Program-made: the position numbers and the translations under genes
Notes under the pieces: model-generated
What the model saw: only the letters and a program-made list of their open reading frames with translations
The model's database searches: none
What the model was told of the DNA's origin: nothing
Assembly: GCA_900175165.2 (NCBI GenBank)
Contig: FWWN02000282.1
Location: 1-15,098, forward strand
From: Rhizomucor pusillus
Lineage: Eukaryota; Mucoromycota; Mucoromycetes; Mucorales; Lichtheimiaceae
Reading direction: 5' to 3'
Length of the DNA stretch: 15,098 bases
Shown: positions 1-8,344 of the stretch, piece by piece
Layout of the letters: every line of letters starts with the position of its first letter
Numbering within the stretch: position 1 is the first letter of the stretch

Positions 1-1121
1 GCAAGTGAATGCTGAAGTAACTTTTTTTTCATGTCGGACTTTGCGCGGGAACAACGGAGTAAAGGTTCTTCCCTTTCACCGCAAACAAGCATTTTACCAT
101 TGTTGTTGCTGGACACCTTGTTGCTGTGACAATACTTCTTGGCCGTGTAGAAATAATGTTGTTACAATGCAAAAATATTTATTGACAGATTAGCCTTTTG
201 TATACCACTGGCAACTTTGTTCATTCACGCAACAACGCGTATTACTTGATTCATGGAGCGACGAAGTGCTGTTTATTTTTGTGAAAAGAATCATCTAGGA
301 TAATCAGCAGTGCTGTAGCCATACATCTGACATGCATATCTCATAATCGAATCTATTATTATGGAATATCACTCGGGCACTACTCTTAGGTAGAGGTTAG
401 CAGTTATATTGGCCACTTTGGAGTTATTAGCAACCGTGTCCTGTAAGCAAACCAGAACAAGGTATCTGCAAATGTAAGCTGGCTAACCACAAGCGTCTGT
501 AAGCAGCTGCTAATATTATTCTGAGCGTATCATCGCACAGCACTGTAGCTAATCGGTCCTTATGACGCCTATTGCATCGTGTTTCGTGTAGAATCATAAC
601 AGACACGAATACTCATATTATCCTTAGGTTTTGTCAGAATGCAGTCTGGCAAAGCACTTACTGGTAAGACTCTGCAAAGCGTCCTCAATTCTTTCGGATT
701 GGAAAACGACGTCAGACTTGTATTCCTCCTCGTTTCGACATGCATTACGGAAACCAAAAGCTAGATACTATACTTGCCAAAAAAAATTGACACGGATCAT
801 TTTCGATTAAAGAAAGAAACAAGACGATCCTATCGCTTTAAATTGCAGAGATTAGAACTGCAGACCAAGACGGTGCTCAATGTCACCAAATTCTCAAAAA
901 GGACGATCGTAATGCAAAGTACAAATGTTTAATGTCTAATGTCTGAAGGAAATGGACTTCTTGGGGAATGGAGGTTAGATTAGGTAAACGCTTCTGTTTT
1001 ATTGTGCCTGCAGGGAAACTCAGATGACAACGATGCATAACGTTAGTGTCCATCTCCACGGAAAAACGAAATTCCGAAATGGAAGGTACCTCTAAACTGA
1101 TTTTCATGTATGACCAAAGCA
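1..1121. other. Intergenic stretch, no supported gene
   Basis: No open frame above about 80 codons is present on either strand, and none of the short ones resembles a known protein. The base composition is mixed and AT-leaning, without tandem repeats or terminal inverted repeats that I could see. I see nothing to annotate before the tRNA-like sequence. Confidence 0.6.
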
Positions 1122-1196
1122 AGGTCTCTATAGCTTAATCGGTAGAGGGCCGGCTTTCAAAACTGGAGGTGACTGGTTCGAGTCCAGTAGGGCCCT
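1122..1196 (+). tRNA. tRNA-like sequence, anticodon TCA (Trp-UCA-like), probably degenerate or organelle-derived
   Basis: From position 8 onward this reads as a tRNA. TAGCTTAATCGG (1131-1142) fits the A box TRGCNNARYNGG exactly, and GGTTCGAGTCC (1175-1185) fits the B box exactly. The anticodon arm is 1150-1154/1162-1166 (one C-A mismatch) around the loop TTTCAAA, giving anticodon TCA at 1157-1159. The variable loop is 5 nt, and the T arm is a perfect 5 bp (1172-1176/1184-1188) with a 7-nt TTCGAGT loop. The acceptor stem is poor: 1122-1129 pairs with 1189-1196 with one mismatch and one wobble, but this leaves an extra base before position 8. TCA reads UGA, which is Trp in many mitochondria and mollicutes; the general layout resembles bacterial-type tRNA-Trp. 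It is not Sec-tRNA, since it has no long variable arm. It could be a nuclear copy of a mitochondrial tRNA, an endobacterial transfer, a SINE head, or a suppressor-like tRNA. Confidence 0.65.
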
Positions 1197-1199
1197 ACA

Positions 1200-1271
1200 G
1201 GTGGTCCCGGTAATCGTACCCTTACATGCGAAGTTCGCTTCGCACGATAATACGGGCAAACCGATGCCACC
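1200..1271 (+). other. Long imperfect hairpin with TTCG loop behind the tRNA-like sequence
   Basis: Starting 3 nt after the tRNA-like segment, 1200-1204 pairs with 1267-1271 (GGTGG/CCACC), 1206-1209 with 1253-1256 (CCCG/CGGG), 1213-1216 with 1245-1248 (ATCG/CGAT), and 1227-1233 with 1238-1244 (TGCGAAG/CTTCGCA) closing a TTCG tetraloop. The inner 7-bp stem is perfect. The pairing is read from the sequence. That it forms one RNA together with the tRNA-like part is inference. Confidence 0.5.
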
Positions 1272-1272
1272 C

Positions 1273-1278
1273 TTTTTT
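1273..1278 (+). terminator. T6 run, candidate Pol III terminator
   Basis: Six consecutive T residues lie 77 nt beyond the tRNA-like segment and 2 nt past the hairpin. No T4 run comes earlier. If the A and B boxes are active, this is the first usable Pol III stop, so the transcript would include the hairpin. Confidence 0.35.
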
Positions 1279-1360
1279 CTTCTTATTATAGTAACTGTCG
1301 TTTGATACGCATAGCGAAACGTTTTTCGTTAGAAAACGTCTTGTTTATGCTCGAGTTTGA

Positions 1361-1858
1361 AGCGTACTGCTGAAGCAAGACGTGGTTTGCAAGATTTCCA
1401 CAAGATTTGGTGATTCCTACGATAATTGCTTGCAAGATCTAAATGTCCTACTTGTGCCGACCATCATTGAAGAGCTACAAACTCTTCAAAGTTCTCGCAG
1501 ACGTACCGGCGAAGCAAAACGCGTGTAGGGTACATTTACCTAACCTGCACGAACGTCGTTGCAGGAAGGACACGGTGCTTGCTGTGCGAAGCAGCCAATG
1601 GCAGGGATTGAATCATTGTCTTCGATCAGAGCGGCGCAAGTGAGATTGACCGGGGCAGGAAATGCTCTTTGGGCAATCATAGAGAAGTACGTGGAGATCG
1701 CTTTTGCAAGAACTTTGGGAGTGTTTAATACATTGCAGCATAAAAATCGAATGCCAGAAATCGGTTCACTTTGCGTGGAGCGCGTAAACTCTGAACTTTC
1801 CCATTTCTGGATGATGCTCCCAACAGTGAATTCTGCAGTACATGAGATTGCTATCTAA
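1361..1858 (+). pseudogene. Possible decayed coding remnant, unidentified
   Basis: Two adjacent stretches are open in different frames. The frame from 1361 is open for 55 codons without an ATG and ends at TAG 1526-1528; it contains LVPTIIEELQTL, faintly like the central part of some fungal cut-and-paste transposases. A 99-codon frame, 1559-1858, contains GHGACCAKQP and LTGAGNALWAIIEKY. Neither has a good start or splice sites joining it to the other. I do not recognise a family. It may be a decayed transposon fragment or non-coding sequence. Confidence 0.18.
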
Positions 1859-2226
1859 TTTATAATCGAAGTATCTATTACTTGGATGTGCCAGCCCTGA
1901 CAGAATGCTTCAATCTTGCAGTGTACTGCATGCATTTAAACAGCACGCTAAACTCTCGAGTCGATAAAGGATGTTCTGCTTTATATCGGTTCGTTTAAGC
2001 ATTATGGGCACTATATGTTCGCTTTAATGTTATTTTCCAAGGACGACAAAGTGAATTATCGAGTTCCATGAAATTGTCACTAGTAGCAATAGAGGATATA
2101 TTATTTTATCAGACTCGAGTGCAAATTCTTGCGGTATGATATAAGGCATTGTGGAAAAAGACAGGATACGGATGCAGCAGCAGCATTCAAACTGTGCGAC
2201 GGTTGTGTAACGACATCTGATTTTGG
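1859..2226. other. Upstream region of ERG7, no gene seen
   Basis: This holds only short, poorly supported open frames. An in-frame stop (TGA 2218-2220) sits immediately before the first ATG of ERG7, so the coding region does not extend further upstream. I see no clear TATA box or sterol-response element. Confidence 0.5.
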
Positions 2227-4952
2227 ATGTACCAAAAAGCGCGCATGTCAAAGCAGACAGACCCCATTCCCCTTTTTTCCCTAGTTTCTGCGATGCAGCC
2301 CGAGACTTTTCCCTCGGCCAAGCTCAATTTGAGCACTACACCCGAATTCACCGATCTGTCGCGATGGAGACTTCGCGTTGAACGCGGCGCTCAGACGTGG
2401 CATTACCTGGAATCTGATGAAGAGTGCAAGGCGTGGCCGCAAACGTTTTGGGACAAGTACCATTTGGGGTTGCCTGTCGTATGTCCTGCAAAAGAGTTTA
2501 TTCAATTGATGTTTGTCCGAAAACTGACTGATATCTCTATTTGTTGCATGACTAAGGATGCCGAAAAATTGGAGCCTGGCAAGACACCTCTCCAAGTTGC
2601 GCGCAATGGTTTCGAGTTCTACCGACGACTCCAGACGGAAGATGGACATTGGGGTGGCGAATACGGCGGACCCATGTACAGATAATTTGTGGTTTAACTC
2701 ACGTGTGATCAGAGGTAGCTAACCATGCGAAAATATTATAGGTTCCTGATTCCTGGATTGGTTATTGTCCACTACATCACCGGTGTGCCTGTGCCAGAAC
2801 CGATGCGTTTAGAGCTCATTCGCTACCTGTTGAATCGTGCACACCCTGAGGATGGCGGCTGGGGTATCCACATTGAGGGCATCTCGACCGTCTTTGGCAC
2901 TGCGCTCAATTATGTAACATTGCGTATCCTCGGCCTGGGTCCTGACCATCCCGCCATGGTCAAGGCTCGCGCTACTCTCCACAAGTTGGGTGAGTACGAG
3001 TACCATAGGAGTTCCAAGCCCGTTGCTAAACACTTTTTGCTCTGCAGGTGGTGCTGCAGCTGCTCCCGCTTGGGGCAAATTTTATTTATCTGCCCTAGGC
3101 GTCTACGAGTTCGAAGGCATGAATCCCGTTCCACCAGAACTTTGGTAATACATTGTACATCTTTGAAAGGGTTAAACATCCGTTATTTATACATTTGTTC
3201 GTTTGGGTAGGTGTTTGCCAAAGTTCATGTCACTTTGCCCTGGAAACTGGTGGGTGCATACACGCCTGGTGTATCTCCCTATGGGTTACATCTATGCGTT
3301 GCGGAAAAAGGCGCCGCTGACCGAATTCACGCAGTCGTTGCGTGAAGAATTGTACACGGAGCCTTACGATCAGATCGACTGGAACAAGCAACGCAACAAT
3401 GTATCTGCCGCTGACTTGTACACTCCCCACTCTAAACTCATGGACTTTTTAAATGGTTGGTAAATTACTGCCATGTACATAACCGATGTAAGGTTATAAC
3501 AATACCCGTCTAGAAATCGTAACCTACTACGAGCTCATTCCATCAAGTGTCAACTGGCTCCGCCAATTAGCCATTAAGGAGACTATCAAGCAAATCCAGA
3601 TGGAGGACGAAAACACATACTTTTTGGATATTGGACCAGTCAACAAGGTGATCAACTGGCTTGTTGTCTACTACCATTATGGCAAAGACTCCCGTGAATT
3701 CAGAGAGCATGTGAAACGAAACTTGGACTTTATGTGGATGGGCCCTGAAGGCATGATGATGAACGGTACCAACGGTAGTCAGCTGTGGGATTGCGCTTTC
3801 ATTGCACAGGCGCTGGTGGAAGCACGGTTAGTTGACAATGCTGTCTATCGTGAGCACATGATTAAGGCTCTCGAGTTCCTGGATATTACGCAGGTAAGCA
3901 ACAAGATTGCTGTCAGCTTATCCGGACTCTCGATAAAAATAGCGCCCTCATTTCCTCACATAAATTTTTAGATTCGCAGAAATGTTCCAAACTACGAAAG
4001 ATGTTACCGTCAAGTATCAAAAGGCGCATGGCCATTCAGTACGGTAGACCAAGGCTACACGGTGTCGGACTGCACAGCCGAAGGTCTCAAGGCAACGATT
4101 GCACTGCAAAAGTTACCTGGTATGCCACAGCTTGTCAGCATCGAACGCTTGAGAGAAGCAGTGGATGTTTTGTTGACAATGCAGAATGCGGATAACGGCT
4201 TTGCATCGTACGAACCTATCCGCGGTCCGCGATGGCTTGAGTGGCTAAACCCTGCAGAAGTTTTCGGCGACATTATGACTGAATATAGCTACCCGGAGTG
4301 TACGACAGCCGTGTTGATCGGTCTAGCCACCTTCAGAAAGATCGACCCAGAGTACCGCAAAGACGAGATTGAAGCGACAGCCCAGCGTTGCTTGCAGTAC
4401 ATCAAATCCGTCCAGCGCGAGGACGGTTCATGGTATGGTGCCTGGGCTATCTGTTTCACCTACGCCGCCATGTTTGCTCTTCAGAGTCTGGCAAGTGTCG
4501 GCGAGTACTATGAAAATAGCGAACATGCACGCCGGGGCTGCGACTTCCTTGTATCCAAGCAACAAGCTGATGGTGGTTGGGGAGAATCTTACAAATCATG
4601 CGAAACCAAAGTATACTGCCAAAATGCAAAATCCCAAGTTGTCAACACTGCTTGGGCCTGCATGGCGTTGTTGGAAGCAAAGTATCCGCACGAAGAACCT
4701 ATTCGCCGCGGTATTGAGCTGATTATGCGACGACAGCGAGAAAATGGCGAGTGGCTCCAGGAAAGCATCGAAGGCGTCTTTAACAAGAACTGTAAGTCGT
4801 ATCAATGACCGGCAGTTCTATTGCAATACTAATTAGCTTGCAATGTTCAAAAAATAGGCATGATATCTTATCCGAACTACAAGTTTGCGTTCACTATCTG
4901 GGCTCTTGGAAAATATGCAAACACTTATGGCGATAAGCAACTGTTACCGTAG
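2227..4952 (+). CDS. ERG7: Lanosterol synthase (oxidosqualene cyclase)
   Basis: Cyclises (S)-2,3-oxidosqualene to lanosterol, the first ring-forming step of ergosterol synthesis, on ER or lipid-droplet membranes. Eight exons: 2227-2478, 2557-2675, 2742-2989, 3048-3144, 3211-3455, 3514-3893, 3972-4791, 4858-4952. All junction phases agree and give 751 aa (yeast Erg7 is 731). Family marks in order are [12 protein letters not shown] near the N-terminus, [12 protein letters not shown] (about 112-123), [45 protein letters not shown], catalytic DCTAE (Asp480), [10 protein letters not shown], the QW-type repeats [14 protein letters not shown] and DGGWGESY, and a C-terminal EGVFNKNC. The start is uncertain: ATGs at 2227, 2245 and 2293 are all in frame before the conserved region, and I took the first. 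Intron 1 (78 nt) is a multiple of 3 without stops, so retention would add 26 residues. Intron 5 has a weak GTTGGT donor. No catalytic motif is missing and the gene looks intact. Confidence 0.97.
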
Positions 4953-5071
4953 CAATCCCTTCTAAATCCTTCTCAAAGCATATGTACCTTTCCTTATTAC
5001 CCATGTATAGCAAATAGCTTTATTCTGATTACAGTACTGATATATAATGCGTTCAGCTTGGCATTTTACTT
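4953..5071. other. Short convergent 3' region between ERG7 and the hydrolase
   Basis: The two genes end tail to tail with 119 nt between stop codons, so their 3' untranslated regions probably overlap. The minus strand carries AATAAA at 5024-5019, 48 nt beyond the hydrolase stop, which is a plausible poly(A) signal for that gene. I see no AATAAA for ERG7 on the plus strand. Confidence 0.55.
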
Positions 5072-5926
5072 TCAAATTTGGTAAATTTGGTGCGCTTTGA
5101 CAAAATCTACAATGGAGTCTACAAAATCTGAGCCATGCACCATTTCGTGGTGTTTGCCTTTTACGGATGTGTCTAATTCCACTCTAGTCTGCGGTATCTT
5201 TTTCAAATGTTCAACCATAGCTTCAGCCTGAGCAAGATTGACAAGCTCGTCCTCGAGGCTGTGCACGACGCGAATGGGAGGAATAGGATATGCAGTTTTC
5301 GTCGTTGGAGACGCGTCCGCAAACTTGGAAGCATCGTCGCCAAACGCCTGGTGGATAAAATCGGCGTAATCGGGATAATCCTTGAGCAGCAACGGTATAT
5401 CAAAAATGCCATCTGCTGGTATAACGCCGCGGATGGCAGACAATTTGGCAAATGCTGGGTCGAGTGTAAGCATCATAGCAATGTGTGCACCTGCAGAGTG
5501 GCCTATGAGGAAAATTTCCTCAGGGTTGTATGACGAACAAGGTGGAGTTTGGGTCAGAAAGCGTAAACATTGCTGAATATCGAGTATGTGCGTTGGATGT
5601 TGCACCTCTGGAGGTTTATCAGCGGCTGTCTTTAGACTTAAACTAATAATTTGATAGTTTCCGCTTAGCATATTTTTCGGGGTAATGCGTGTGGAGTAAG
5701 AAAGAGCGCGCCCCTACCGGTAGTTGGGAACTGCGACGGCAAACCGGCCGCGCTGAACGAGCTGATCAGCCAGCGAAGCGTGATCTTGCTTGTCTTCTGA
5801 ACGCCAAGCACCGCCGTGGATGAAGACAAGCAGAGGCGTTTGTCTGTCTGCCGCCTCTGGCAGATACAGATCGAGGGATCTGTACTTGTCATCAGGGTGG
5901 TCGCTGTTGTAGCCAAAGGTCAGCAT
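5072..5926 (-). CDS. Alpha/beta hydrolase, kynurenine formamidase/carboxylesterase type
   Basis: Two exons on the minus strand, 5926-5718 and 5642-5072, flank a 75-nt intron (GTAGGG...TTAG, phase 2) and give 259 aa from the ATG at 5926. That is close to yeast Bna7 (261 aa). HGGAW at 37-41 is the oxyanion-hole motif of the kynurenine-formamidase/hormone-sensitive-lipase-like branch. GHSAGAH places the nucleophile at Ser119, SLEDE gives Asp201, and KGKHHEM gives His234 or 235, so the triad looks complete. It may open N-formylkynurenine in tryptophan degradation, but many fungal relatives are esterases of unknown substrate, so I give no symbol. The N-terminus is unsure: the frame stays open upstream of 5926 with a hydrophobic stretch (LFSCVTHGVLIIWP), and a pyrimidine tract with ACCAG lies at about 6010 on this strand, so an upstream exon or a UTR intron is possible. 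Confidence 0.85.
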
Positions 5927-6115
5927 GGGCCAGATGATGAGAACGCCGTGTGTCACACAAGAAAACAGGGTTTTTGAGAGCACAGAGCTTACTCCCCGAT
6001 ACTCTATAGCTGGTAAAAAAAAGAAAACTCCCTTTCTTCTTTTCCAGGCTCTTCCCTTTCCAACCCCACTCACTCCTTTGGGCACAACCCTTACTCAACC
6101 GTTTTGCCGTCCGTC
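5927..6115. promoter_or_regulatory. Divergent intergenic region between the hydrolase and the Kelch-BTB gene
   Basis: The two ATGs (5926 minus, 6116 plus) are 189 nt apart, so this interval must hold both promoters or one bidirectional promoter. It is rich in pyrimidine tracts on each strand (plus 6029-6066; minus about 6026-6012), as is common before fungal start codons. Both tracts end in CAG, so a 5' UTR intron cannot be excluded for either gene. No clear TATA box is seen. Confidence 0.5.
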
Positions 6116-8185
6116 ATGAGCCCTGGAGTGCAGTCGATTGCCGATCTGACAACCGAAATACGGCCTACGACAGGCGATATCCCACCACCGCTGGTCGGTG
6201 CCTCCACAATCGTCTCGGGCAACCACTTGTATGTCTTTGGCGGACGCTTAGTCTCGTCCCGGCAAATGACAAACTGTCTCTTCATCCTCGACTTGACGAC
6301 CTACGAGTGGAGGCAGCATGTGACTCCGCCAGAGTCGCCCTCGCCGCCACCGCAACCTCGCTACTTCCACACTGCCAGTGTTCACAAGAATTACATGGTT
6401 ATCTTTGGCGGCATGAGCTATTCTCCAAACTCTCAGGACTTATGCGCATTGGACGATGTGTGTATGCTTGACCTCACGACGCTTGACTGGGTTTACCCGG
6501 TAACTGCACCGAGTATCTTCAAGCCGCAACCCCGATACGCGCATTTGGCAGTTGCCGTTCAAGATAAGCTTGTTGTCATGGGCGGGCAAGATATGGCCAA
6601 CCAATACATTAAAGAGATAAATGTGATGGATTTAAACTCGTTTACGTGGATACAAGCGTGCAACCTCGAAGGCCAGTACGGCGCTTATCGATCAGTCATT
6701 TGCAGTCCATCTCCCAGCGATCCGACTCTGGCAGCCGGCGCTTTGCTCAATCAAGACACAATGGAGGGTTCAACCTTGACGGATAAAGATCTACCTATCT
6801 GCGTCTATTCAAACTATAACTTTGCAGAGGTTGTACGGGATCTGCAAATGTTCCATCCCTTGCGATCGGCACAGCATACAGGACACCGCAATCATTCCAA
6901 TGAAATGTCCGGTGCAGCTATGCCACCGGGTTTACGATTTCCAATGGGCCACCTTTTAGGCCATCACATGATATTAACAGGCACTTATTTGACACCTTCA
7001 CACCGCGCTTTCCATGTTTGGGCGCTCAATCTTGCAAATCTCGTGTGGACACGCATCGATACCGGCAGTATCTTTACCTCGGGCTCCTGGAGCAGGAGCG
7101 TGCTTGGTGAAGACCAGCAGAAATTCTACATCTTGGGACATCGAGACCGGGATTTATTAGAGGATTACAACAGAAGACAGGTTAACTTTGACCACATTGC
7201 CTGCGTGGACATGGAAGCCTTTGGCATCTATGCTTACCCGCAACCGACATGCGCGCCGGTAGCCCAGGAGTTGGGCTTATCAATGCTGAACGAGCCAAGC
7301 ATCGCCGATGTCGAGATTGTCACAGCCGACCGCAAATCAATACCGGCCAATTCGGCTATATTGTCAGACCGATGGCCTCAATTTGCGCAGATGGTGATAG
7401 AAGACAATTCGAAGCGGAAACATGCAACCAGCTCTGAATACAAGATACTATCCTTCCCCGAGAACTATGCAGTGACTTTAGCATTCCTCCAATTCATCTA
7501 CACAGATCATTTGATAACTGCGAATCAGGCGCAACCACATATATTATCCCGACTTTTACTTTTGGCAGACATGTACAACATGCCTAGACTTGTACAATTG
7601 GCGACACATGCGTTGCATCAAATCCTGACGATATCAACAGCGAGTATGATTTACGAGACCGCGGCCTTGACAAACCGAACAGCGTTGCAGGTCCGTGCAC
7701 TGCGGGTCATGATTAATGCAAAAAAGCTGTTGCAGCAGCAGCAATCCATGATCGCCGCGGCGGGTGCAACGGTGGACGTACCGGATCCGAGCATGCCAGT
7801 AGTGCGACGATCGCACGAGGATATATTTGTACGAAGAATACCTAGCCATGACTCTGACGAAAGTATACCATCACCACTTTTGACGGCTCAAAGCAGCACC
7901 ACTTTGGTCGGCTCTCCCTCCACATTGAGACGCCTAGCAACGTCTAAATCGTCTACGACTGCTGCTGCTGCTTCAGATTCTTATCATTCTTTTTCATCGC
8001 CCATCCCTAAAATGTCCAAATCCGGCACAATCATGAGTACTTCAGGCAACACACATCACCACCATCATCCACCCACAGTTTACATTGAACGGCCGCGCAA
8101 GAGTAGCTTGGCAAGCATACATCAGCAACAGCAGCCATTACCTGGAAAACCATCTCCTCCTCTCGATCGCCCTATTCGATTCTAA
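6116..8185 (+). CDS. Kelch-repeat BTB protein (Ral2/LZTR1-like architecture)
   Basis: Intronless, 689 aa from ATG 6116. The N-terminal half is a Kelch propeller, with blades marked by NHLYVFGGRL (about 36-45), RYFHTASVHKNYMVIFGG, RYAHLAVAVQDKLVVMGG, a degenerate GHLLGHHMILTGTYL, and a last repeat near KFYILGHRDRDLL. A BTB fold follows at about 390-505 (DVEIVTADRKSIPANSAIL to LLADMYNMPRLVQLATHAL). The tail from about 525 is low-complexity and Ser-rich, with HHHHH and QQQQ runs and RRSHED/RRIPSHDSDES patches that look phosphorylatable. Kelch before BTB is the order in LZTR1-type proteins and fission yeast Ral2, which act on Ras; BTB parts often bind Cul3. A role as Ras regulator or Cul3 adaptor is inference. 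Typical KLHL proteins have the reverse order. Confidence 0.85.
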   Translation: MSPGVQSIADLTTEIRPTTGDIPPPLVGASTIVSGNHLYVFGGRLVSSRQMTNCLFILDLTTYEWRQHVTPPESPSPPPQPRYFHTASVHKNYMVIFGGMSYSPNSQDLCALDDVCMLDLTTLDWVYPVTAPSIFKPQPRYAHLAVAVQDKLVVMGGQDMANQYIKEINVMDLNSFTWIQACNLEGQYGAYRSVICSPSPSDPTLAAGALLNQDTMEGSTLTDKDLPICVYSNYNFAEVVRDLQMFHPLRSAQHTGHRNHSNEMSGAAMPPGLRFPMGHLLGHHMILTGTYLTPSHRAFHVWALNLANLVWTRIDTGSIFTSGSWSRSVLGEDQQKFYILGHRDRDLLEDYNRRQVNFDHIACVDMEAFGIYAYPQPTCAPVAQELGLSMLNEPSIADVEIVTADRKSIPANSAILSDRWPQFAQMVIEDNSKRKHATSSEYKILSFPENYAVTLAFLQFIYTDHLITANQAQPHILSRLLLLADMYNMPRLVQLATHALHQILTISTASMIYETAALTNRTALQVRALRVMINAKKLLQQQQSMIAAAGATVDVPDPSMPVVRRSHEDIFVRRIPSHDSDESIPSPLLTAQSSTTLVGSPSTLRRLATSKSSTTAAAASDSYHSFSSPIPKMSKSGTIMSTSGNTHHHHHPPTVYIERPRKSSLASIHQQQQPLPGKPSPPLDRPIRF

Positions 8186-8206
8186 AGTAACGGTACTGCT
8201 TATAGT

Positions 8207-8231
8207 AAATAAAATAAAATAATAATAATAA
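8207..8231 (+). repeat. AATAAA/AAT-repeat tract, likely poly(A) signal of the Kelch-BTB gene
   Basis: Overlapping AATAAA units at 8208-8213 and 8213-8218, followed by an (AAT)n microsatellite, begin 22 nt after the stop codon. Polyadenylation in this tract is the simplest reading, leaving about 110 nt to the next start codon. Confidence 0.5.
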
Positions 8232-8344
8232 CAAATCCTGGTAAAAATGTTGTTATGCAATGTAACCCAAAGATTGCGAATTTTCCATCTTGTGTCGCGT
8301 TCAACAGCAGCGATCCGCTATTTCTTTCTATCTGTATATCATCA

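Noticed and set aside
1122..1196. Selenocysteine tRNA, because of the TCA anticodon
   Set aside because: The variable region is only 5 nt and the acceptor and D arms do not fit the long 13-bp acceptor/T-arm design of tRNA-Sec; no selenoprotein feature is seen in the window.
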